DNA from: Terfezia claveryi
Lineage: Eukaryota > Ascomycota > Pezizomycetes > Pezizales > Pezizaceae
Assembly: GCA_015179025.1 (NCBI GenBank)
Contig: WHUX01000095.1
Coordinates: 62,001 to 126,000, forward strand
DNA: 64,000 bases
Reading direction: 5' to 3'
Shown: piece after piece, positions 47,018-58,065 of the stretch
Numbering within the stretch: the stretch's first letter is position 1
Layout: every line of letters starts with the position of its first letter
The notes under the pieces: generated by a model
What the model was told of the DNA's origin: nothing
Seen by the model: only the letters and a program-made list of their open reading frames with translations
Databases searched by the model: none
Program-made: the position numbers and the translations under genes

Positions 47018-47721
47018 CAGTCTAACCTTGCTATACCGGACGACCAAAATCCAGCAATTTCTGTCCGGTATAGCAAGGTTCCGGTATGAAATAATACAAG
47101 GGTACGTGGGACAAGACAAAAGTTACCGAGGAAGGAAAATTCTTCAACTTCCGTATGTTTGAACATCAAGCTCAAGATTCATCAGTCAACATGTTGCGTG
47201 CCGGAAAACAAAAGCGTCGAGCGCTCACCATATTAGAGAAGCACCAGATCTGTAAAAAGCGACAAGATCCTAAGCATGCGAAGGAGAAATTGAGTGAATT
47301 TGGAAATCATTTCTTAGACTCTGAGGTATGAAGAATGGTAAATCTATGTTGGTAGAGATCCTAATATAATCAAGGTCGAGCTGTACCAACATCTACATTG
47401 TCGGACATCTTACGTGATACATAGTAAGAAATGGCTTGAGGTTGATGTTACAGCAGTCGATTCATGGAAGTAAAAGGAGCGAACATCTCAATACCCGGTT
47501 CTGGAGCAGTGTCTACTTAAGGATTCCGTTATAGCAAGGGCAAAATATATGTAGATAGTAGTAACTTCTCTGTATTCGCTGTCCAGTCCGGTATAAGCAA
47601 AAATCCGTTATAGCAAGGGTGATTTAGGTGAAAAGTAACTAGTTTGGTGGCGGGGCTTAGGGGTATTCCGGTATAGCAAGGTTTCCGGTACAACGAGGTC
47701 CGGTATAGCAAGGTTAGACTG
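47018..47721 (+). mobile_element. pogo/Tigger-like transposon, internally deleted, with intact terminal inverted repeats
   Basis: The left end CAGTCTAACCTTGCTATACC and the right end, its exact reverse complement, bound 704 bp. They are flanked by TA at 47016-47017 and 47722-47723. The repeat continues with CGGAC. Several extra copies of CCGGTATAGCAAGG crowd the last 60 bp, as subterminal transposase sites. Inside is the DNA-binding N-terminus of a CENP-B/pogo-type transposase, and the DDE domain is absent. The ends are intact, so the copy could be moved if a source transposase exists in the genome. Confidence 0.88.
47191..47520 (+). pseudogene. Broken N-terminal CENP-B/pogo-type HTH domain of a transposase
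   Basis: The frame from ATG 47191 reads MLRAGKQKRRALTILEKHQI, then CKKRQDPKHAKEKL, the first helix-turn-helix of the CENP-B N-terminal domain. It stops at 47329-47331. In other frames beyond the stop the family pattern resumes: TSTLSDILRDT, then SKKWLEVDV, then SQYPVLEQCLLK, matching the usual order of S-T-x-S-D-I-L, K-W-L and Y-P-x-L-E. The DNA-binding half is therefore broken by a frameshift and stops and ends shortly before the right terminal repeats. No catalytic residues remain. Confidence 0.75.
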
Positions 47722-48004
47722 TATATTCCAAGTTATGCCACACCACATTCACGTGCAAGAAATAGTGGCAGCAGCAAGAATAATGTACGTAGTCTGGTTA
47801 CCATAGAAATAAAATTTCATAGTCCCATCCCGTCGTAGAAGATACAGATGGGTGAATGTTAATGTGAGTACGGATTGCGCAAATGGAGAATGTCAGCCGA
47901 GACACGTGAGGTGAAGGCGAGACGCCAACGACGAGACTTGCCAATCCAGACTACCACGAGGCACACTTCAGATCAGCAGTCATATCTCTTACATCACAAC
48001 AAAC

Positions 48005-48430
48005 ATGCCACCAAAATCAAAACCCACCAATGCTTCTCGTAAATCCGCAAGCACCACTAAGTCCAAACCCACCCTATCACCACCGTCACCACCACCCCAC
48101 TCCCCCTCTCCCCAACCACCCGCTGCCTCACCAGAGGCCTCACAGTCGGCCCAGATCCCCCCTCAGCTCCTCTCTAGAATCTTGCATGAGTTCTTCGCGG
48201 GGCAAAGTGGATATTCTAGTGCGAGGGAGACAAGGATTAGCAACGCGGCTGTGGCTGCTGTAGGAGAGTACACGAGGACGTTTGTGAGGGAAGCGATCCA
48301 TAGGGCCGCAGCCGAGAGAGTGAAGGAGGAGGCGAAAAGAGCCGGGGGCATGAATGATACCCTGATGATTCCGGAAGTGGAGGTAGGAGATCTGGAGAAG
48401 GTGGGGCCACAGCTGGTGTTGGATTTTTGA
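48005..48430 (+). CDS. MHF2: CENP-X/Mhf2 histone-fold protein
   Basis: A single-exon frame of 141 codons starts at ATG 48005 in ACAACAAACATGCC. Residues 1-48 are a Lys/Ser/Pro-rich tail. The histone fold follows: IPPQLLSRILHEFFAG, then TRISNAAVAAVGEYTRTFVR, EAIHRAAAERVKEEA, and the diagnostic end EVEVGDLEKVGPQLVLDF. CENP-X pairs with CENP-S (Mhf1). The tetramer acts with Fanconi-type helicases (Mph1/FANCM) at stalled forks and with CENP-T-W at kinetochores. It is shorter than most nuclear proteins here but matches family size apart from the N-terminal extension. The short distance from the transposon end (284 bp) means the element sits in its promoter region. Confidence 0.93.
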   Translation: MPPKSKPTNASRKSASTTKSKPTLSPPSPPPHSPSPQPPAASPEASQSAQIPPQLLSRILHEFFAGQSGYSSARETRISNAAVAAVGEYTRTFVREAIHRAAAERVKEEAKRAGGMNDTLMIPEVEVGDLEKVGPQLVLDF

Positions 48431-49910
48431 GGGATTATGGCCAACAAGGTGAAGGCCGCGAGGTAAAGAGAACAGATGTGATAGGGATTTGCATTTATTG
48501 GGCATCGTCACTTTGGTACGTTCGGCACAATGGATGGAAGGAAGGATATCCAGAATACTTTGAGAATTCCATCATCGTCTTCTCTCTTTGTTAGCACTAC
48601 CTCATTGGCTTGATATTCCTCACAATCATGGCATTTTTTCTTCCGTACACATCTTTGGTCCCACCTTTTATCCTTTCACATGATCGTCACTCGGAATCTC
48701 GGAATTCATCACTCTACTTATCAAAACCACAAATTAACAGCGTACATGTGTCTGTATACCTGAGTATCTGCGTACATACACACAGGGATTGGATGGGGCA
48801 ACTTGGGTTCGACCTTTCGTCTGGCGACGGTGGCACCGCAGCTCAGGCACCTTATGCGAAGATATTTTGACGTCCAAACTCGAGGCAAATCATTCCCCAC
48901 AGTAGGACATCATACTCATGTTTTTAAGCGGAGGAAGCAAGACTGGAGGAAATGCTTTCTGGCTTCTGCTGTAGACATTGGTTTCACAGATAAAACGTTT
49001 TAGGTGTGACGACGGGTGGCAGAAAAACAGAAAGACAAACCGGATGCGTAGCCGCAGTTGTGAGCTGTTGTTGGACTTACGCTGCGATACTTACGCAGTG
49101 GTATGAGAAAGAGGGATGTGAAGGTAATCGATGTGGGATTTTCCGGATTTAAGTACTCTTGGACCTGCTTTGTCCCTAGATGTTTTGAGACTCAGCTGCA
49201 TGTTTTCGATTCCGTCTCACTTTCATATAGTATACTTAAGTGTTCCCTGTGACCACACCAGAACTCTCCATTCTGATATTCGCAATTAACCTCTTCAACC
49301 CTCCCCCTCCCCCTCCCCCCCCCTCCCTTGTTACCTGCCACCCCGTTTCCCTTAGAAAACCAAGACCCACTCCCATCGAGCCCACACCTGGTTTTGCACC
49401 ACAACATTCGCAACTTAAACCCTTATTCCTGTAACTACCATCCCTCTATGCAGCCCCCCATGATTCAGCCTTCTGGTACCCCGCATAGGCAGTCCTACTC
49501 TTGAAACTCCTACGCAGGGATCATATGTGTAGTGGATGTATTCAAATACCTAGCTTCCACTTTTCCAGTTCCAGGTGGGATCGCAGCTCTTGGAGAAGTA
49601 AGGAAACCCCAGTTTGAGAATTGCGGGGCCCCGGGTGCCGGACATAAATATCTATTGATAGTATAACGTTCGATAACTGACATTCGTTTCAGCACTGCAG
49701 GGTAGCAGTTTGCGGAATGTCGATTTTGATTATTGCAGAGCAAATATTTAGATTAGATGGTACAAATGTTGCATAAGAACTGGCGAGGTAAAGTTGAATA
49801 GGCTTAAGGTATCTTTGGCTATTTGCAAGTATGGAGTAAACTACTAGTATAAAAATATGGGTATATGTATACTTAAGTAGTGCTGGTCAATAAGTTTCGG
49901 TAGAATGCCG

Positions 49911-49960
49911 TGCTCATTCCTCCAAAGGAGGGTGTTGTGCCAACCAGACTATGCTCATTC
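49911..49960 (-). mobile_element. 32-bp mini-insertion with 9-bp target duplication
   Basis: TGCTCATTC at 49911-49919 and 49952-49960 brackets a 32-bp insert (49920-49951). On the minus strand the insert begins TAGTCTGGTTGGCACAACAC and ends CCTCCTTTGGAG. The first 17 bases match copies at 45.3 and 43.6 kb exactly. This copy and the 45.3-kb copy are at different sites with different 9-bp duplications, which points to two insertion events. Confidence 0.6.
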
Positions 49961-50086
49961 ATGTACGGGGACTTTTCTGTGTGGCTAGCGGCTCATTGGC
50001 CAACGGCATATTTGAGTCACAGAGTTTCAGAGTTAGAGTGACGGCAGCCGTCATGAAAAGGTGACTGAAACAGGATTTACTTCTCA

Positions 50087-50154
50087 GGTACGGATTAGTC
50101 TTATGCCAAGACCCCCCTTGGCAGGAGGGTCTTGGCATAAGACTAGGTACGGAT
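50087..50154. mobile_element. 50-bp perfect foldback element with 9-bp target duplication
   Basis: GGTACGGAT at 50087-50095 and 50146-50154 flanks a 50-bp unit (50096-50145). Its arms TAGTCTTATGCCAAGACCC (50096-50114) and the exact reverse complement (50127-50145) are separated by 12 bp. Nine-bp duplications are typical of Mutator-like elements, whose smallest known derivatives are usually larger than this. The arm recurs with one mismatch at 43575-43591. Confidence 0.7.
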
Positions 50155-50274
50155 AGCAGCCTTCTCAACACATCAGCGAGCTGAGTCAGAGCGCTTGGTC
50201 GCATGTATGGAAGATAACAAAGGGGGAAAGTAAATAACATGGCATAAGCTTATAAACGCTCAGGTATTCACATA

Positions 50275-50365
50275 TTTTTTTTTTTTTTTTTTTTTTTTTA
50301 ATATTGAGTCCTCATATGCGGTCCCAGTAGGGGGACCATGATGAGCCCCCGGAAACCCGGGTGGA
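50275..50365 (-). mobile_element. Retroposon-like 3' end with poly(A) tail (copy 2 of the 7.3-kb repeat)
   Basis: On the minus strand the sequence runs TCCACCCGGGTTTCCGG, then CATCATGGTCCCCCTACTGG, then ATATGAGGACTCAATATT, and into 25 A residues (T 50275-50299 on plus). The two-hairpin block matches the 7348-7402 repeat. A conserved structured block ending in poly(A) is the usual look of a LINE or SINE 3' end. The 5' boundary and target duplication were not found. Confidence 0.6.
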
Positions 50366-52516
50366 TGAGCTTAAGAACATTTACGGTGAAGAGAATTACA
50401 GATAAAGAAACAATTATGAAGCGGTTGTGGAAGGAAGCTTGATGCATGCGGAATAAAGAGAGAAATGCACTTTAGAGTAGTCTGGTATATAGGCATCAAG
50501 GAGATCGACCTCCCGCATGATTAACAAGTCCTCATGATCTTCTTCATAATCATTCTCCTCTTCTTGATGAAGATGCCAATGTATAGGCACATGCAGTATT
50601 TCAAGCTTCAGTTTCAATTTGATATAGAACTTGAGCTTTTCTGTTGTTCGAAGCATGCTTGTAGGTGGTGATGATGCCTACGTCATGTCATCTACAGGAA
50701 ATTTATTCTAAGCCAATCAATATGTTTCAGTTATGCGTGGTTTGCGCTAAAATTCCCCGTACATAAGTCTACGGGAACACCACTAATACTACCGAGGGAC
50801 TAGTGCAAGCCAGTATAATATTATAAAGTACTTCAGTACCGACATCTCTAACGTTGTACTGTTGAACGGGTATGCATGCAGATGGCAGCAACAGGATCTA
50901 TGTATGTACGTTCCGGCGTACCGGAACCGAGTTCAAGTTTGCGAATGGAATGCGACTCGGAAGCTGGGCCTCACTTTTGGAATGGGGGGACTTATGTACA
51001 TAAATGTGTAGGCATTTCAGGATGAGACCTGCACGTGTATGGCGCCATGAAGAGACCTTAAACGGCTCATACGGCATGGCATAAAATGCCTATTGTACGC
51101 GTTAACGTAGACTATTGCTCCTACATATTAGGCACATACTTTATATATTATCATATTAATCAAAACCCGTATTAGTTTACGGTACAACTCCAGATCAGGA
51201 CATTATATCTCTATATTAAAATAAATTTGCAATAATATATTGGAAGCAGCCACTGAGAGTGGATGCAGGTCCACCTAAGGTTCCTAGATTTGTTTGATAT
51301 ATTCCATGTCCGGCATCCGTAACGCCTCAGTATTGCATTGAATGGGAATGGTGTCTTTAGTAGAGCACTCGGGATCTAATTCTATAGATCTATTGATAGG
51401 ATATAGTGTACCTGCGACTCGGGTCGATAGACATGAATGACTAGAGAAGGGATCGGGGTAACTGATGGATACCCAGGTTTAGCCGCGGGCCGATTCGGTT
51501 GCCTTCGGACGGTCCGGCTGATTAAGGCAATATGTACGAATTCATCAACTACCCAACTAATATGGCAAGTCTGCCCACTGACCATAATTCTTGTTCGAGC
51601 TGTTCTGATCCTGCCCTCCGGTAACCAATTGGGATAGCTTTGGATTAGATTCAACTCATACCACTAAACGTTAAGGATGTTAGAGAGTCACTAAAGGAAA
51701 CCTAAGACTAGGCCAAGATCGAGCTTTCAAGTTGGTCTTATATGTATAAAGGATCTGATTGCGTAGCTTTTGTCGATAACTTTATGAATTGATCATGTCC
51801 TTTGATCTATAAAATTACTAAAGCTTACATATGTGCGAACATGGCAAATCGCAATTTGTCAGCACGAGATCGCACTGTAGTCTCGGCCTTAGTCTATTTA
51901 TCTCCGTACCAATTGCCGCTTTGGGTAGTCGAGTTTTCGGCTTTCCGCTTTGGGTACTCCTATGACACAATCGCCATAGTCTCGATCAAATCGCCACAAA
52001 CAAATTGTACTCAGTACTGAATTCCAACGTACGGGATTAGAAAAAATTACTTGACTAACTAGTAATGATTTTCTGCCTGCGGGCTCTAGATTCTCCACCA
52101 AAGGAATTGTTGCAACTGTTTTATACGAGAAAGGGGTGCAAATACTACGAAGTACTTAGTAAGTAAACTATCATGCCATGCGTCGAATTCTGTGTTCGCA
52201 AATTGAGGTGAGAGGAACAGGTACCAGCTACAGCCAGCACATAGGCAAAATAGGTTTGCAGAATGGCTTGCACGCAAGCAAGGGGCTGCACATGAGATGG
52301 CGTTACCTGAATCCCGAAGGATAGTTATGGACATCTCTTACATCCTGAGCAGACTACTCCGACGTTATTTAAAGACCGGGAAAAGTCACAGAGTTGAGAG
52401 CGGCCAACCTCGGCAATCGATCTTTCCTTCGTCAACCAGTCTACATACTACGAAGTAGCTTGAAGTAGCTTGTATATTATCACTTTTGGGAAGCATATCA
52501 CTATAAAGGAGATATT

Positions 52517-54279
52517 ATGGGTTCCATTGAGAGACCCAGAGAAGTAGACGTTCTTATCATTGGAGGTGGGTTTGGTGGCTTTTCCCAATGGAAGAGGTAT
52601 GTCGTTTCCCAAACTGCCTAGAGGATACAAGGATTGATACTAACCTTTCGTTTTACAGGATCAAGGACCTCAACATCGGCCTCACCGTCAAAATCTATGA
52701 GAAAGCTCCCGAATCTGGTGGAATCTGGTACTGGAACTGCTACCCCGGTGCTCGTGTTGACAGTGACTTTCCCACCTACCAACTCTTCGACAAGGAACTA
52801 TGGTCCACATTCACCTTTTCTGAGCGCTTCCCTGGTGGGCCGGAACTAAGAGAATACTTCAAACATGTGGAGAAAACATGGAACATCACTCCAGATATCG
52901 AGTATAATAAAACCGTGACTGGGGCTACATGGGACTCTACCCAGCATTTCTGGAAAGTGTTATGTGAGGATGGGACAGTGACGTATTGCAAGTGGTTGCT
53001 TTCATGCGTGGGGGCTGGGAATAGGACCAATATTCCGTCGTTTCAGGGGGTGGAGAAATTTAAGGGTGAGATGTTTCACACAGCGAGGTGGCCGCAAGGA
53101 GGGGTAGATTTCAAGGGAAAGAGAGTGGCGGTTGTGGGGACTGGGGCGTCAGGGGTGCAGGTGATTCAGGAGATTGGGGATCAGGTGGAGCATCTAACTA
53201 TTTATCAGCGGACACCGAACCTTTGTATGCCTATGTCTCAGAGAAAGCTTGATCCTCAAGAAGAAGAGGAGAAGAAGAAGACGGGGAAGTATGACCATTC
53301 TTTCGATGTATGCAGGGTGACGATTGGGGGCGGTGAAGATTATGCGATCCTCAGGAGTGGAATGGATGACACTCCAGAGCAGAGGAAGGAGATTTTTGAC
53401 CGCCTGTGGGTATACGGAGGGTTTACCTTCTGGCTAGGATCATACTACGATCTTCTGACCAACCCTGAAACGAATAATGAGGTGTATAAGTACTGGAGGT
53501 CACGGGTATTAGAGCGTATTAAGGATCCGAAGAAGCAGGAGCTTCTTGCACCAGAGAAAGCACCGCATCCATGGGGCACGAAGCGCCCCTCACTCGAACA
53601 AAGGTATTATGAGGTTGTGGACCAGGAACATATCGACATTATCAACGTTAGTGCCTCTCCTATCGTTTCATTCGGCGAGCAAGGTCTTATTACCAAGGAG
53701 GAAGGAGAAGTCCCGGTCGATATCATTGTCCTCGCCACAGGCTTCGACAACATGCTCTCAATCTCTACACTTAACATCGTCGGTATTGATGGAGAAACGA
53801 TCCAGGATCACTGGCGCAACGGGGTCAGGTCCTCCATGGGAATCGCAGTCCCAGGGTTCCCAAATCTGTTTTACCTATATGGCACGCAGGCACCAAGTGC
53901 ATTTGCAAATGGACCGAGTTTGAACCAATTCCAGGCGGAGTGGGTCGCGGAGACGATTAAGGCATGTGAAAAGGAGGGTATCACGTCATTTGAGGCGAGG
54001 AAGGAAATGGAGGACCAATGGGTAGAGCTGTTACACTCGGTGTGGAATAAGACTTTGTTCACGAAGGCGAAGAGCTGCTGGTACAATGGAAGTAATATTC
54101 CAGGGAAGAAGGTAGAGGGGATGTTTTGGATTGGTGGTATTGTAAGTGGCCCTTTCTTTTGGGTTTGGCACAAGAGCTGATTTTGAGTATTGTAGCCCAT
54201 GTATATGGATTGGTTGAGGAAGAGCAATGAGAGTGATCATCAAGGGTGGATCAAGCAGAAGCGCGTGCCAAAAATGTGA
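52517..54279 (+). CDS. Baeyer-Villiger-type flavin monooxygenase
   Basis: Three exons (52517-52596, 52659-54141, 54196-54279; introns 62 and 54 nt) encode 548 residues. The N-terminal FAD motif VLIIGGGFGGFSQWK is completed across intron 1 to RIKDLNIGLTVKIYEKA, then ESGGIWYWNCYPGARVDSD, as in cyclohexanone-type monooxygenases. The Baeyer-Villiger fingerprint FxGxxxHxxxWP is present (FKGEMFHTARWP, ~163). The NADPH-binding motif VAVVGTGASGVQVIQEI (~186) follows, then DIIVLATGFDN. Exon 3 gives the family ending GGI-PMYMDWLRKS; reading through the last intron instead gives a 12-residue unrelated tail. Such enzymes insert oxygen next to a ketone or oxidise steroids using NADPH and O2. No biosynthetic partners are adjacent, so the substrate is unknown. 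Confidence 0.93.
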
Positions 54280-56305
54280 GAATACGGGTAGGACGGAGTA
54301 GCCGGTGTTGGAAATCAGATTGATGTTGTATCATTGAGTATTTGTTTCAGGCATTTTGGATAGGAATAGTATTTTGGTATTGCGTTGGTGTTGTTGGATA
54401 TTGTGGGGGATTGGGATTTCGTGTTGAATTGGGGTGTGAATAAGAAAATCAAAGTCACGCACGTTTCTCAGAATATCTAAAACGATGATTTAGGCTACTA
54501 TGCTTTGCCCGTACCCTAAGATAGCCTTCAGTGCCTTGCTTTTAAAGTGGGTTGGGATCAATATACCTAGCCACTTCAGGGTAATAATCCCCCCCCCCCC
54601 CCCCCACACACACACAATGGGCTATGCTACTCTAACCTACAGCATAAGTCACTGTTTGCAGCCAATCTACCTTCTCCTGTGATTGTTTACTCTACCTATA
54701 AATATTCAGTCCCACTCTCCTGCTGCCAGAATTCTGTTTTTTTTTCTCTTTCTCTAAGTGCGAAAATTTTGAATACAACCCTACACATCTGTTTCTTGAT
54801 TCCACTAGATTCCTATGAATCCTACTGCAAGTTATTTTTAGCAAGGTGAATAGGTCTCTCTGCTGCACTATGTACAAAAATGTTGACTTTCTGTCATCAA
54901 TCCTTGCCTTGATCAACGGAGGTTTCTAATGTTTGTTAATATCCAGGCCGTTTCCCAAATTCCACATACAGAGTGAGGATCCCAACGCTTCAAGAAGGAA
55001 GACAGTCTGTCGTGGCTTTTTTGTGAGCTCAGATTTCATCTCCTGGTTCAAATTCCTGGACAAACCATAACACTCACTTTTTTATCTTCTCCCCATCTTT
55101 GTTCCCAACCAGTTGCTTTACTAGCTCCTTGACCTGGTTAGCAAAGGCTTGCACCATGTTCATCCTTGTAGCCATCGTATCCCCAAAAGTGATATTTTTG
55201 CCTCGGGGTACGCCCCACAGAGAAACGCGAGAATCCCAAGAAAGTTAGCCCCGTGAAGTGACCTATAAGAACACCGGAAACAGCCCAACGGAGGTTTAAG
55301 TTGTCATCTTTTTGAAGCCTATAGCTTTCTATTGGGGCATTCGGCACATTGGCCTAATCTTTCCTCGCTTATACGTTGCTTTGAACAACTCCTCCATCGC
55401 TTTTAAGAGAGCCACAAGCTGCCCTTTCCTCCACTACTCGTAACCTCAGCGTTTCGCCCATCTGCAAGCCTTTCGTATGAGGCCAGATCCTAAACATAAA
55501 CGCCACTCATACATGTAGTAAATATTTGATTGTGCTTATACTCACAGGCGTCCCCCCAATAATCCACAGCAATGAAACACTCCCCTGCCTACGCGCTTTC
55601 TGGTTCTTACAGAAGGAGAAAAGTCAACCGATAAGGAGTCCATTGACTACCTATACAGTATAGCGAGACAGAGCATGAAGGTGAATCTCAGAGGTTTTCG
55701 GTCTGGCATTTGCTTGTGCAGTACTAGTATTCTACAGTAGTATGGCCGCTGCTAGCTTGGATATTGATATGTACCAGATATCTCGACTGTATGCATATCG
55801 TGATTCTTCAGCAACATATTACCTGTTAGCGTATGGGGATAGGAGTATTGAGTATTTGAACAGGTGGAGAGACTGGGTTACTTCTTATACTGGCGTTTCG
55901 GCCCTTGGGTGTTACCTGTACTCCTATGGAGCAGCCGCAGACTGTGGACCCGTCCTCCAGTTTTACTTATGTAGGTATCCATACCGCGAGGCACAAGCAA
56001 TTGATGTATTAATCACTTGACTGTTTCCACAGGTCTTCACACGAGGAGCAACGGAGAGCCGTGATCAGTGGGCTGACTGTGCCTAAGATACATTTACAAG
56101 GCAGTTGCACCAAAGTATACTACCAGACAGTCCCCTGACTGTAAAGGCCAAAGTCACGGGGCTTATAAGGCAGGAGTGCTTATGTAAGGCTGGCAATACT
56201 TAAATCCCTGAATCCAGCCTAAGCTCAGAAGCTTAAGCTGTACCAATTATAGACCCAGTCGTCACATTGGAGACGGAAGATTTGTGAATTTGACCGATAT
56301 CGAGG
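54280..56305. other. 2.0-kb spacer
   Basis: It has a C-run followed by CACACACA near 54591-54617. The small frame 55742-56020 (plus) begins with ATG and is Tyr-rich, but resembles nothing known. The frame 55138-55347 (minus) lacks an ATG. I regard neither as a supported gene. Confidence 0.45.
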
Positions 56306-58065
56306 ATGGCGTCGCTAGAGCCGAGACCACCATATACGGAGGATGAGCTGAGGAAATTGTATCCGAGTGAGCTAAAGTTGAAGCTGGTGCAGGTACTGTT
56401 TCGACATGGTGGGTACTCCAATTCTGATATTTTATGGAAGTTATTGAATAGATATATAGATGCTGATGTTTGGATTGGGGTTGGTTGATAGGCGAACGAA
56501 CACCCGTTTCGGCGAGGTTCCAGGAGGAGGGGGTTCCTGCTTGTGAGTTCCAGAAGGGCTATTAGTTCTGATTGGGGGAGGATGCTGGCTGATAAGCATG
56601 TGGTGGCGGTGGAAAAGTCTGGCCGTATTGTAAGTCTGCGGCTTTTTTCAAGGCCGTGGTGTTGAATGGGAATAATGGGATTGTGTGGGATCAATTGAGT
56701 TATAAGCGGAGAGTGGAGGGGAGTGCGGAGGATGGGAGCGCCAAAATTGCGAAGGGGAGGCGGGGGGAGATTGATGATTTATGGTATGGTGGTGATTCTG
56801 ATTCTGGGTGGAAAATGGCTAATTGGGGGGAGTAGTTTGTTGGGTGAATTAACTGATCGCGGGAGAGAGACGACGCTGCAGTTGGGGCAGAGGTTGAGGG
56901 TGCTGTATATGGACCAGTTGAAGTTTCTGCCCGAGGGGCTGTTGAAGAATTCAAAGGAGTATTATCTTCGGTAAATCTCCCATCCCTCATCCTTCCTGCA
57001 CCCGAGAAGGAGGGGAAGTACTAATCTCACGACAATTGCAACAGGGCTACTCCAATCCCCCGCACGCTTATTTCCCTCCAACAGGTTCTGACGGGGATGT
57101 ACCCCAACGCCCCGCACGACCCCTCCGCGGACCTAACCATCCTCTCCCGCTCGCCCCCCGACGAGAACCTCTTCCCCAACGAAGCCAACTGCCGGCGCTT
57201 TCGCCTCCTCGCGCGGGCATTCTCGACCCTCGCCACCGAAAAATGGAATAACAGCCCTGACATGCAATACCTACAATCCCGGATCGGAAAGTACCTTGAT
57301 GGCCCTGTAGCCATAGACGGGCACCCTCGATTATCCGGGATCGTAGACTCCGTGAATGCCACCCTCGCGCATGGAGAGGAGGTTCGGATGCCAAATGAAT
57401 TCTATGAGCCGAAGGTTAGGGAGATTTTGAATCGAATTAATGTTGATGAATGGTTTAGGGGGTATAGCGAGTCAGCGGAGTATAGGAAGTTAGGGATTGG
57501 AAGCTTGTTGGGAGATGTCAAGGATAGGATGGTTGGAGTCGCGAGAGGGGGGAGCAAGTTGAAGTTGGCGCTGTATGGGACGCACGATACGACGGTGGTG
57601 GCGATGTTGGCGTCGCTGGGGGCGTTTGATGGGATGTGGCCGCCGTTTACCAGTAATATTGCAGTTGAGCTGTTTAAGGGGCCGGAGATGAAGGAGATTG
57701 AGACTGGGGCATCGAAGGAGGAAGGATGGGGGTGGATGAGGTGGTTTGGGGGAAAGTCTAAGAAAGATGAAGATAGAGCGCTGAATGGGTATTATGTGAG
57801 GTTGAGGTATAATGATAACCCAGTGGTGGTGAAGGGGTGCAGGCCGAAGGGGAGGCATTTGGAGGGAGATGAGAGTTTGTGTACTTTGGTAAGCTTCGCT
57901 CAGCTGGGTTTGCTTTGAATGTCTAAAGACTGATTGGGGGACTTGGGGCGACAGGTAGCGTTCAAAAACATCGTAGAAAAGATGGCACCAGCGAATTTGA
58001 GGCGGGATTGTAATAGCAACCTAGACCAGAGGGAAATTCCGCCGGTGGAGCCGGTGCCTGAGTAG
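56306..58065 (+). CDS. Histidine acid phosphatase family protein (ACP6-like, no signal peptide)
   Basis: Six exons (56306-56408, 56492-56542, 56618-56783, 56836-56970, 57045-57888, 57955-58065) encode 469 residues. Introns are 83, 75, 52, 74 and 66 nt. The catalytic motif is split by intron 1: VQVLFRH-GERTPVSARF, giving RHGERTP at residue 33. GVPA-FWPYCKSAAFFKAVVL and C-LLGELTDRGRETTLQLGQRL follow. R-ATPIPRTLISLQQVLTGMYP supplies the second conserved Arg. LALYGTHDTTVVAMLASLG (~330) carries the catalytic HD. The last exon closes with LCTL-VAFKNIVEKMAPANL. There is no signal peptide, so it is probably intracellular or mitochondrial. It is closer in layout to lysophosphatidic acid or 2-phosphoxylose phosphatases than to secreted phytases. 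The substrate is inference only. Confidence 0.92.

Larger units (their letters stand above)
48431..52516. other. 4.1-kb gene-poor spacer with mini-insertions and a retroposon-like tail
   Basis: No intact gene is supported. It contains a C-rich tract near 49302-49330, the mini-insertions at 49911-49960 and 50087-50154, and a poly(T)-headed repeat at 50275-50365. An acidic frame (50414-50656 minus) lies directly upstream of that repeat in the same orientation, but resembles nothing I know. Confidence 0.5.

Noticed and set aside
54142..54180. Extension of the monooxygenase reading frame through GTAAGT
   Set aside because: The extra 12 residues do not resemble the family. Splicing GTAAGT to TTGTAG restores the usual GG-P-Y ending in exon 3.
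55030..55060. GGTTCAAATTCC, resembling a tRNA T-arm
   Set aside because: No matching acceptor, D-arm or anticodon stem could be built around it.
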